64,000 nucleotides of DNA from Carallia brachiata (lineage: Eukaryota > Streptophyta > Magnoliopsida > Malpighiales > Rhizophoraceae): the NCBI GenBank assembly GCA_021464245.1, contig JADCRB010000057.1, positions 994,487-1,058,486 of the forward strand, in the 5' to 3' direction. A program made the translations under genes and the position numbers. Positions 49,275 through 59,513 of this stretch are shown one piece after another. Within the stretch, counting starts at the first letter, position 1; the number at the start of each line of letters is the position of its first letter. The notes under the pieces were generated by a model. The model was given only the letters and a program-made list of their open reading frames with translations. It did not search any database and had not been told where the DNA came from.

Positions 49275-52200
49275 TCACTTCACAGTAATGATCTTGATAA
49301 CAGATGCAGTCCCCATTCGGTGCAGAGCGATAACAGAATCTCCATTCTTGCATAATCGCCTTGCTTTGGCTTGCTGAATGGCAAAATCCAAAGCTTCTTC
49401 TGTTGTCTCTGCATAAGACGCCTTGGCGGATCCTGCGTACAAAATCGGCACCAAACCACGAAAGATAAGGCTATGCCTCGCAGGAGCCTCATCACTGCAT
49501 GACCAGTCAAATGAATCCGTCTTAACCTCAGGGACAACCACAGACAAAATGGGCATGCCAGGCCGGTACTTGGCCACTAGTTTTGCAGTACTTCCTCCTC
49601 TGGTTAACACCAATATAAAAGCCGCCTTTGCCGAATTGGCTGTCCTCACAGCAGAAGACGCTAGGCTCTCCAGCGGACTCATTGGCACAGGTGAATGTTT
49701 CATAATTCTCTTGAAGACATCTCCGTAATCAAGCGTGCTTTCTGCTTCCACACATATGTTTGCCATGGTCCGAACAGCAAGTTCTGGATATGCCCCAGCT
49801 GCTGTCTCACCACTCAGCATCACGCAGTCAGTACCATCAAGAACTGCATTGGCGACATCTGTAGCCTCAGCTCTGGTTGGTCGTGGAGATTTGATCATGG
49901 ACTCCAACATCTGGGTTGCAGTGACAACAGGTTTCCCTTGGATGTTGCATTTATAGATCATCACCTTCTGTGCTAGGAAAATCTTCTCAATTGGAATTTC
50001 CATTCCAAGGTCACCGCGTGCCACCATAAATGCATCCGTGTTTGCCAAAATATCGTCGAAATTTGCCACCCCTTCTTGATTTTCAACCTGCCAAACATAT
50101 TTAAGGGGAAGAAAATTAATACAAAAACGAAACGCTAGCAAATGGCCACTTACGTAAATTGCATAACAACAACCTTACTATTATTTGGCCAAAAGACCCA
50201 AGTACATGGCATAGGTTTGCATGTTACGTGACATGGAATCTGATTTCAAATAATCATTCCTATTTACGGCGGGCCAAGTCAATTAAATATCTAGCAATAA
50301 CATTAGCATTACAATGCTCACACCCTATAAACTGTTACAACAAGCGCATGCTGTTTTGATGATGTAAACATACCTTTGACATGAGAAGGATATTTTTGGC
50401 GTGCTCTCCCAGCAACTTTCGGACCTCCACAAGGTCCGAACCCTTTCGAACAAAAGAAAGAGCAATCATGTCAATGCGATTGGGAACTCCCCAGCCCATG
50501 ATATCTTCCTTGTCTTTCTCTGTCAGAGTTGGTAAATCCACTATTACCCCAGGGAGATTGACATTCTTCCTCTCACCAAGAAGTGCAGAATTCTCACATC
50601 GACATCGAACCAATCCTGCTTGTTTGTCACATGATAAAACTGTAAATGAAATTGTGCCATCCGCACAAAGTATAACACTTCCAGGCTTGACATCCTCGGC
50701 CAGTTTTTTGTAGCTCATGCAAATCATATTTTCGTCACCCTTTATGCTATAGTCAGTAGATATGGTAATCTCTTGACCCTGTTTTATCTGGATCGGCTTT
50801 CCATCCTTTAAGAATCCAGTGCGAATCTCTGGTCCCTGTGACAATATAGACAAACTAAGGAATCAAAAAAGATTTTTTTTTTATTTTTTTGGTTCAATTG
50901 TAACATCAAAAGACTCGTATAGAACTCTTGAGACTTCCCACTTGATTAGCGTGGGCTGTGCATGAGAACTTACGAGAAAAGCGTAAAAAGGGCTCCATAA
51001 AATAGTGGCTAACAGTACCCGCATTGGTTTCTTCCAATGAATTTAAACAAGACATAATTTAATTATAATGCTAAAGTACATATATACAGCTAAATTAATC
51101 ACTTTGACAAAGTAAACGAACGAATTATTTTTTTCTCATTATTAAGGGTCCGTTTGTTTGCTGTAAAATGACTTACATTTGTAAAATATTTGTAGGAGAA
51201 AATATTTACAATGAAAATAATATTTTCTTTTATCACTTACTTATAGTACAGTTCGTGTTTTCTCTGAAAATAACTTCAGCTCTGCAAAAGGAGAAGTTAT
51301 TTTACCTGAAAATCTGAACTGAAAATCTGAAAATTTTCTCCAAATTTTACTTATGTAAAATATTTTCAGTGAAACAAACGTCAGAAAATCTGTAAAATTT
51401 TTTATTATAAAACATTTTACAGGAAACAAACACACCTAAAAGAAAAAAGATTCCCAAGAACCTCAATTTTTTGGTTGCTATGGGCAGAAAGGCCCTAGCG
51501 TCTCCGGGTTTAGGAAATAAAAGGAAGGGAAGCTGGAAGCATGCATGGACTGGCATCATGGAGGAAAAAAATAGGCTCATCTCTCCGAATAACTTGGGAC
51601 AGACTCAGACGCACTTACTTATATGTTGTTAAAAAAGCAAGCAAGCGTATTGAAAATACGTTGATCAATTAAAAAGAAGAGTAGAAATGGATGCATGACA
51701 AGTCTGGATAATGGAATAGAATGGATTTCTTTATATCAAAAAAAGGAAAAAACAAAAAAGGAATGGAAGGAGACTGATGTAGTAGAAGGTTAATAATGAC
51801 GCCAACAAAAATTCGAAGTTCACCAAATTTGGTGGGGGCTAACGAAATAGAAAGGAATGACCCCCCTTTCTCCGGAGATTTGGAAAAAAGTGTCAAAAAT
51901 GATAATACCATAAAATTGGGAGAGACTAGAGAATGAGTCTGATGGATGGAAACAAGAAAAAAAAAAAAACAAACAAAACTAATTAAGAAAGGAATTTTTT
52001 ATAAATTAAAAAAAAAATCAAGGGGTAAGTGTAAACAAAAATAAAGTGGGGAAGGCGGAATCAGAGAGAGGCAGGAAAAGTGCAATATTTACAAAAGGTA
52101 CAGATATACTGATAAAGGAAATTGATCAAAAAGAAATATCAAAAATACAATAATTTTATTAATTTCTGTAATAAAATTAATAAAATATACAATAAAAATC

Positions 52201-53179
52201 ATCACATTATTTTTTATTATATAAATATTTTTATTATTATATTATTGACACTTTTTCTGTCTCTCTAATAGCTGATTTTTTCGTTTAAAAAAAAGATAAG
52301 ACAAAGGAAAAAATTGCTTTTACTAGTAAGTAATAGGGACAGAGACAGAGGCCTGGGCTGGGATGGGGAGACAGAGTAGTGTCTCCCAGAGAAAGTAGCA
52401 GAAAAGAAAAGGAGAGCGACAAGATAACTGAATGAAATAAAATAAAATAAAATAAATAAATAAAATAAAAAAGCAAAGAGGTTGCAATTCGATCGATGAT
52501 TCCGACTTTTTGTTTGCAATTTAGAGATTAGATAACGTCTCAGGTACAAAAGCCTCGTCCGCCTCCTCCAAACACACAATTCGATCAAGATCAAGACAGA
52601 AGATCATCAGACGACGACGACGACGACGGACAACAGTAAATTGGAATGGAACCAATAAAAAAAAAGAAAAAGAAAAAAGAAATGGAGCAGAATACACAAA
52701 AAGATATCCAATATCAGAATTCAGAACAGCAGAGAGAGAGAGAGAGAGAATGGCGGTGTTGAGCATGCCTTGGTGTCGAGCATGACGGCACAGGGAATGC
52801 CGGTGTTGAGCATGGCGGCCCTGAGGTTGTCGAGAGTCTCCTGATGGTATTCGTGGGACCCGTGGGAGAAGTTGAATCTGGCCACGTTCATTCCAGCCCT
52901 CAATAGCCTTTCCAGCATCCCCACAGATCTCGATGCCGGTCCCACCGTGCACACTATTTTCGTCTTTGCCTTCTTCCTCTTTTCTTCCTCTTCCATTTCC
53001 ACCACCGCCTCCTCCTTCACCTTCACCTCCCCATCCCCATCCCCATCCCCACCACACACATTGCCATTGCCCTCCTCCTCGTTGCTCCTGTTCCCCATTT
53101 CATTCCTTCCTTCCTTAGGGCGGCTTTTTAGCTTCTTATAGAAGCGGCTTTTACCTCCTTTACCTTGATTTCCACCCAT
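49275..53179 (-). CDS. Pyruvate kinase, cytosolic isozyme
   Basis: Minus-strand exons 53179-52769, 50835-50374 and 50087-49275 encode 561 aa. The enzyme converts PEP and ADP to pyruvate and ATP in the last step of glycolysis. Start is ATG 53179 (MGGNQGKGG); a TTG four codons upstream is ignored. The core begins at ~73 (KTKIVCTVGPASR). It contains RFNFSHG, AVMLDTKGPEIRTGF, the catalytic Lys in LLMSK|VENQEG (K291), the metal-binding block ARGDLGMEIP, and TRAEATDVANAVLDGTDCVMLSGETA. The N-terminus is ~50 residues longer than usual cytosolic forms: a basic stretch, then an acidic/Gly part (GDGDGDGE, EMEEEE). It does not look like a transit peptide. Intron 1 starts with GC instead of GT and contains a Tourist-like MITE. 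The C-terminal domain is complete. Confidence 0.95.
51146..51436. mobile_element. Tourist-like (PIF/Harbinger) MITE, 291 bp, in pyruvate kinase intron 1
   Basis: Left terminus GGGTCCGTTTGTTTG continues with CTGTAAAATG. The right terminus read inward is GGTGTGTTTGTTTCC continuing with TGTAAAATG, so the imperfect TIRs are ~24 bp. Flanking trinucleotides are TAA on both sides (51143-51145 and 51437-51439), the target duplication of PIF/Harbinger elements. Interior repeats such as gaaaatctga and gtaaaatatttt occur in both orientations. No ORF. Confidence 0.85.
52748..52821. repeat. Micro-duplication across the pyruvate kinase exon 1/intron 1 border
   Basis: On the plus strand, aatgccggtgttgagcatgg at ~52797-52818 (exon 1) recurs as aatggcggtgttgagcatgc at ~52749-52770 (start of intron 1), with two changes over ~22 bp. 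The intron copy spans the non-canonical GC donor. Confidence 0.85.
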
Positions 53180-53414
53180 TCCAATTCCCAATCAGAAGAC
53201 GAGTACCTACATACATATATTTATATATAATAGAGAGATTTGAATTTGTCTAAGTTTTTGACTCAACGATACGATTTAAAGGCAGGGCTGTGCGCCAGTG
53301 ATTGGCTTTTGACTTCTCAAAAACCAATCCAAATTTTAGAATTTTATTTTAATTTATTATTTTACAATTTACAAAAACAAATAACTGAACTACACCACAC
53401 TCACTAATACGAAT

Positions 53415-53660
53415 TGTTAGTTTAGTAGTAAGTCATTGTATCTCAATATTCAGCATCCTGAGTTTAAATCCCAACGCGGTATGTCCTCCCCTTACCAACG
53501 CGCGAGGTGACCACAAAGTTATGAGCTGCGTTTGGAATCAGATTTGTCCGCAAGGACACTAAAGGTAGAATTTCGTTAGCTCTGTTGGTGCTCGCGTGAT
53601 AGATCTGACCTTTTAGAGATGGTTAAACAAACTATACAAACAGAAATTTCTCCCAAATTC
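53415..53660 (+). mobile_element. SINE-like remnant with tRNA-type A and B boxes
   Basis: TAGTTTAGTAG at ~53418-53428 resembles the pol III A box (TRGYNNANNNG). AGTTTAAATCCC at ~53461-53472 resembles the B box (GGTTCGAATCC), with spacing of ~32 bp as in tRNA-derived SINEs. The following ~190 bp are locally GC-richer than the surroundings (cgcgcgaggtgaccac, tgctcgcgtgatag). No poly(A)/poly(T) tail or target duplication could be fixed, so ends are approximate. Confidence 0.45.
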
Positions 53661-54559
53661 GACTCAAAAATTTGATGATCGACGTGTCCGTAATTTTTTT
53701 TTTTTATTACAAAAAAAAACCACAACAGACCCACATATATAATACTATTCTAGTCTATTACTGCTATCACTTACCCTACCTTAATTTCACTTAACTTTTG
53801 CCCATTACTTTTACTACAATAACAATAATAACAATAACAATTCCCTAAAATAATATTGGTAATTAGAATGGAAATCAATCGGATTCAATTAGTTATTATT
53901 GGTTTGATAATATATTTATATTTCATCCACGTTTGAATCAATAATAATAATAATAATAATGATAATAATAACAATAATAATATTCGAAGACCAGCGGCAC
54001 CTGATTGCACGTACTCGCGTGTCTATTTCTTGAGGAACAAGCCACAACTGATCCTCTCATCACAAGGCAAAAGTAGTATAATAATAAATATGGAATGCAT
54101 CTTAAAGGTCAATCCTATCATTAGAATTTAAATTTTTAATTGGTGGTCTTAAATTTTAATTTAAAAAAGTTGTGAGATTTATAATAAAAAAAAAGTTACT
54201 TTTATTATATAATTCGAATAAATAGATCTCACAATAGAAAAATAAAAATAATAAAAATAATAAATATTGGGTCTTAAAGCTAACAGCCCACTAGCCCAGG
54301 CCCAGCCTTAGTGTTAAGAGCGTGTAATGACACGTGTGTAGCAGAAAAGCCCAAAAAAAAAAAAGGCCGGGGGGGGGGGGGGAAGAAGAGGAATGGGTTG
54401 GTCTGGTGCATTTGCAATTCCACTCAAAGCAAACTTTGGAATTCGAATGAACATAAGTGGGCCGAGCTTCTATATTCAGTTAATCAGTGCGCCTCCTTTT
54501 GTTTTTTTTTAAGAAAATTTTTTAATTATCATTGGGAATGGGATATTTGGTTTAGGGTT

Positions 54560-55110
54560 TCTTTTCTTTCTTCTAATTATTCACAGTTCCCCTCCTCTAT
54601 TTCTCCCTCTATAGTCAGTCGCCGCCGTCTAAGCGCCTCCCCTCCTCCCTCTCTCCATATATATATATATATATATATATAAGCGTTTGATGCATCGCAT
54701 AGCATACTGTTGTTGTTCTTAGCTTCCTTCTTTCTTTCGTTTTTTTTTCGTCGTCTTGTTGTTGTTGTTGTTCTTCTTCTTCTTCTCTTAAGCCGTATTA
54801 GTTTTATAGAATAGTAATTAACAATATATGGTGCTTTGTATTCTATTCATCAAGGAAGAAACAAATATACAAAGCAGCCCCCACTCGAGAGAGAGAGAGA
54901 GAGAGGGAGAATTGACAGCCTAATATTGCAATTCTTTGGTCTAAATCTTAAGAATTGGCCAGGGAATCTATCGTTAGGCTATACTAAATTATTTAAACAA
55001 TTCCGGAAGAACTGAGTTTTTGAAGCCAGTCTGACGGCAGTCTTCCTTTTTAGCTCCGATTTTCCCTACTATTTGCGATGGGAATATTCGGTGACGAGGT
55101 AGATACAGTT
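54560..55110 (+). other. Orphan transcript leader / possible isolated first exon
   Basis: Looks like a plant promoter plus 5' leader: TC-rich tracts, a (TA)n tract at ~54657-54680, cgccgccgtc, then an ATG at 55078 reading MGIFGDE and running directly into GAG|GTAGATAC, a possible donor. No second exon that fits was found before the transposons at 56.0 kb. It may be a non-coding transcript, a gene truncated by transposon insertions, or chance. Confidence 0.3.
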
Positions 55111-55577
55111 ACAGTTACCATACATTACGAATTTCTTTCCACCCTCTCTTCCAAGTTTCAAGTCTTTCTTCCGATTCTTTGTTATTTTCCTTAACCAAAA
55201 TTTTTATTTATTTTTTTAACTAAAATTTTTATTTTTTTGATTTCATTTGTTCTTTTTTTAATTTTTTTTCTCTGAAAATGGAATCAGTCTGCGTGCGTTA
55301 TTTTGCTATTATGCTTGTGTGTACGGATCTTTACAACAAGAAAAAAGATACGAGAAAGCACGAATGAAAAATGAATAGGAAGGGAAGGTGAGGTGAGGTG
55401 AGGGGATGATGATAGAAATCAGACGGATTCCCACTGATTTCTTTTTGATATGATTATCACAACCAGCTACTTCTGATCTCACCTCTCTTCACCCCTTCTT
55501 TCTTTCTTTTGCTTTTTTTATTTTTTTCTTCCTTTTTTATCGGGATCATTTTTTTCGATTTTGTTTTGTTTTTCTTT

Positions 55578-55609
<32 letters not shown>

Positions 55610-56033
55610 TTAGAAGGGAAGAATATTTTATTGTCTGATTCAAAAGAAAATATTTAGAAAAGATTTTTTTTTTTATAGAATGGATGGGATCAAATGATAT
55701 AATTGAATTTAAAAAAATTAAGGAAAAACTGTTCGATGGACTGTTAGGTGTTTATGTCACTAATGTTGGATGGACTGTTAGATGTTTATATAACTCACAT
55801 ATATGCAGTGGAGTTACGCATTAGTCGGCGAGCATAAATGGAATTTGCTGTTCTTTGCTATTAGTAAAAGTACGACCGAAAGATGTACCCATAAAAACAA
55901 TAAACGTACGACCCAAAAGATGGAAATGGAAATATAATAATTTAAAAAAAAAAAACGGGGAGGAATCTTCACATCAAACTAGGGAAGATAATTTTACCTG
56001 GACCGTTCCACCCTGATATTAACAGAGTCAAAT

Positions 56034-57285
56034 TAGTTGACTGAAGAACGGGGCGAAAATTAGAGATTATCGTATTTTTTTAATGGGTATGGGAATAATG
56101 ATAAATTTACTTATCTCCATTTCCATATCTTCACCTATTTTTTTATTTTTTATTTAATTTTTAATTTTTATTTATTTTTATTATTTAATATTTACTACAT
56201 TCACTCACAATAACTTATATTTTAATTTCTTTAAAATTATTAATAAAATTGTTAAATTATTAATAAAATTATTTTCTTTAACTCAATAGTTTATTTGAAA
56301 TATTGATAGTTTTGAAGTCAATAATTCAAATAATAACTAATTCTAATTGTAATTACAAAATTATTAATGGATACTGTAAGAATCACAACAAGTTGTCGTA
56401 TAAGTCTTTGACCAATAATTTGAAAGTTTAACCCTAAATATACAAGTTAGAATTATTATCTTTTTACTGGAAGTCTTGTTTTAAAATACTATTATTTCTT
56501 TTTTTCCCAATGTGTCAAGATATAAGTGCAAAAAATATGAGAATAAATTATTTAAAAAATTAGGAACGAAATTAAAACTCCTAGTATTACAAGAAATCTA
56601 ACACTATATATAGAAAATAGATAAAAAAAAATACAAAATTATGGGGATGATGTTTTTATAGTTTTTATTTATTGAATTTTTCATAATTGAGTTTTTTTAT
56701 GTGATTTATATCTTTATAAAATGCAGTTTTAAACTTTAGTATTATACAATAACTGAAATATTAAATACAATTTATCTAAATTATTCTTCTATATCAGTAT
56801 TTTAAAAAATAGTGTCATTATATCAATATATAAACTTGAGCAATAAAACATTTTTAAAATTAGTGTCATTATTTTTCTACACATCGTGCATTAAGTGTAG
56901 GACTTTAATTTTTATTACTAATTCATAACAAAAAACTCGTGTATTTAAATTTTAATATTTAGATCACTTATTCATTATATTTTTTAATCACATGAAATTT
57001 GTAATATAAATAGTTGATTTGTCATTTACCATGAGTATCAAATAATTTGAATTGTGAAAGTAATTTGAATTGTGAAAATATATGATTTTTTAAATTTTTT
57101 TTTAGAAGGGTACGGGGGCGGGGACGGGGATTTCCGTTCCCCGACGGAGATGGGGACGGAAACAGAGACGGAGACGAAGATTAAAATTTTATACCTGATA
57201 AGGACATGAATGGGGATAAGGATAATAAACGAGTATGGAGAATGGGGGGCTATCGCCTCCCCGACCCTCCTTATTGTCAATCTTA
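56034..57285. mobile_element. Non-autonomous hAT element, 1252 bp
   Basis: Right end, read inward on the minus strand, is TAAGATTGACAATAAGGAGGG followed by cggggaggcgatagccccccat and alternating gtccccgtccccg blocks, a pattern seen in plant hAT ends (TAGxGxTGGCAAxGGG...). The left end TAGTTGACTGAAGAACGGGG leads into the related gggtatgggaataatgataa/tccatttccatatc series. Flanks AGTCAAAT (56026-56033) and TGTCAAAT (57286-57293) form an 8-bp target duplication with one mismatch. The interior (~56.13-57.04 kb) is AT-rich with no transposase. Confidence 0.75.
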
Positions 57286-57917
57286 TGTCAAATAAAGAAA
57301 AAAAAAACAAGGAAAATATATTGGATAGCCGCTCTGGGTGCTTTCCGCGAACTAGCTGTGCATGTTCAAGGATAATTCTTTTTTTTTTTTTAGAAGTAAT
57401 ACATTTTTAAGTTTTAACCGCTTATAAAATTTTTTAATTGAATTTTATTCTTTTTTACTTTTCAATAATTTGAAAATATATTTAAAAAATTATAAATATA
57501 TGTAAAAGAAATAAAATGCACACATGCACATTTTCAAGTTAAAAAAATTTTATGTATATCTATTTTATAAGTGTATTGTTGAGTTATAATTATCTATTTT
57601 GTTAATTAACTATTATCTAATGGAATTGATCAGCTTCAGTTAAAAAATACTCGGTCGAAATAAAAACTAAATGTTTAGAATTCAAGTGAAAAGTTAAAAA
57701 AATAATTAAATAAATGTAAAAATTTAAAACTTAAAAAATATATTATTTGGTACATTTTCATTTTTACTTGCCTTCTGTATGTGTTGGGACTTCTTTGTCT
57801 AGAAGAGTGAGTTTCCACCGTGACATAACAGCAAGCAATCAGATTTGCTCCAACAATGCCATTGCACTGCTTTTGTGAGATTGCAATTCCAGTTTCATAA
57901 ATCTATACACGTATTAT

Positions 57918-58766
57918 AGGGGTAGACGTTAAAGTAGTTTTAAATCTTTTAAAATTTTTTTAATATAATCTTATATTTTTTTATATTTTTATTTCAATCC
58001 TATAGCTATATTTTTTTGTTATAATTAAGTCCTATATAAATGGAATCGTTTGTTAAGAAGTTAAAAACCGTATTTGACCTGAAAAAATATATAAATACAA
58101 ATTTAAAAGGAAAAATACGTCATTTTTTTTTAAAAAACCTTCATATTTTTTTTTTTAGAAAATTGACGAGAAATGCATGACCAAACCTCTAAAAATCAGA
58201 TTTAGTTATTTTATAATCAATTCAACAGTATTTCTTAGAGATGACCTGGCGGGGACCAACTTCGGCGTATTTCTCTAAGAGGACAAATTTTAATGTTCTC
58301 TTCAAAGTGAAATGAAAGAACATTGATGATACATGAAATAGAGTTGTGTTTATTTTAAGTATCATCATTATTCCGTAAATTTTGAGATAGATGCGACAAA
58401 GTTCGAACATCTTTAGCAATACGCCTGTGATGGTCTTCGCCAGGTTTTTTCTAAGAGATGCTGCTGAATTGATTAAAAGAGTTAAATTTGATACTGAAGG
58501 GTTTAGATCGTACATCTCTCATCAATTTTCTCAAAAAAAAAGAGGGTTTCTTTTTTTGAAAAAATAACGTATTTCTCTTTTTAAAATTATATTTATGTAT
58601 TTTTTGAAATCAAATACAACTTCTAACTTGTTGATTAACGATTACATTTACATAAAACTTAATTATAACTAAAAATATAGTTATACGACTGAAATAAAAA
58701 TATAAAATAATATAAGACTACATTGAAAAAAATTTAAATGGTTTAAGACTACTTTTGTGTTTATTC
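57918..58766. mobile_element. Foldback/MULE-type MITE, 849 bp, nearly a complete inverted repeat
   Basis: The left arm (~57918-58295) and right arm (~58390-58766) are reverse complements with moderate divergence. Matching blocks occur in order from both ends: agtagttttaaat/agtagtcttaaac, ttatatttttatttca, gttataattaagt, aaaatacgtcat/gaaatacgttat, gaaaattgacgag/gaaaattgatgag, atcaattcaacagtattt/atcaattcagcagcatct, and acctggcggggacc/acctggcgaagacc. Flanks are CACGTATTAT (57908-57917) and CACGTTTTAT (58767-58776), a 9-10-bp target duplication with one mismatch, as in Mutator-like elements. The loop holds smaller nested hairpins (aatgttct/agaacatt). No transposase. Confidence 0.85.
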
Positions 58767-59313
58767 CACGTTTTATATCATCTTCTTATTCATTTTCATT
58801 AGTTGTAATCCTTTGAGGAATTGCATAGAGATAGAGGGCGTCCTATCCTTTATTGCCTAACTATTGGCTGCCGCTACTCCTACCATTTAACATCAGATCT
58901 TGCGACAAAGAAATTATTTTATGTGAAAGCTATTAGTGTGGGAAACTATAAATAGCTAGGATTAACGGGAATGGGTGCTGTTTATTTGTTTTGGGATTAA
59001 GGACTGTTGTGCTGTTAGATTGTGTAATTTTAATTGTACTGTTTGTTCGTAGCTTTATGCCGTTGTAAATTGTTTTTGGGCCTACTTGTAAGTTCGTTAC
59101 AGTACGGTATCTTCTGCTTTATGTAACTTAATTTGACTAATTTCAGTCCAGTAAGTATCCTCCAAAGAGTGTTTTGTCAAAATAGACTTCCAGTCCAATT
59201 GATTATTGGTCATCTAAACCATGACAGTTGTAAGCTATTGGTGCTGTTCTTTACCCGCGGAAGTTTTTTCGAGGCCTTCGGATTCACACTTATCTAATAC
59301 AATGATTTCTTTT

Positions 59314-59314
59314 A

Positions 59315-59348
<34 letters not shown>
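59314..59348. repeat. (TA)n microsatellite downstream of BCKDH E1-beta
   Basis: About 17 TA units, ~170 bp past the stop codon of the minus-strand gene, perhaps in its 3' UTR. Confidence 0.9.
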
Positions 59349-59350
<2 letters not shown>

Positions 59351-59513
59351 GCTCAAAAAAATAATTATAATAACTAGGATAGCATATTAATCCCCCTTCC
59401 CTCATCATGTTCTTCCACTTTATTCCATATTGGACCCCATCCGTTGTCTCAAGTTCAATGATTGGCACCTCTCACCCGTGGCTGTAGAGCACTGGGTTTC
59501 TTTGAACACCACA

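Larger units (their letters stand above)
53180..59513. other. Transposon-rich gap between the pyruvate kinase and BCKDH E1-beta genes
   Basis: Contains a SINE-like remnant, an orphan pyrimidine-rich leader with a short ATG exon, a non-autonomous hAT and a foldback element, all listed separately, plus AT-rich DNA with several microsatellites: (ATA)n ~53940-53985, (TA)n ~54657-54680 and (TA)n ~59314-59348. A 15-G run lies at ~54369-54382. A ~38-bp tandem duplication (gatggactgttaggtgttta / gatggactgttagatgttta) lies at ~55734-55797. No complete gene was recognised. Confidence 0.6.

Noticed and set aside
54311..54682. 123-aa ORF including a G run and a (TA)n tract
   Set aside because: Low complexity, no domain, unlikely to be translated.
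58222..58515. 97-aa minus-strand ORF
   Set aside because: Lies in the foldback transposon and has no similarity to a transposase.
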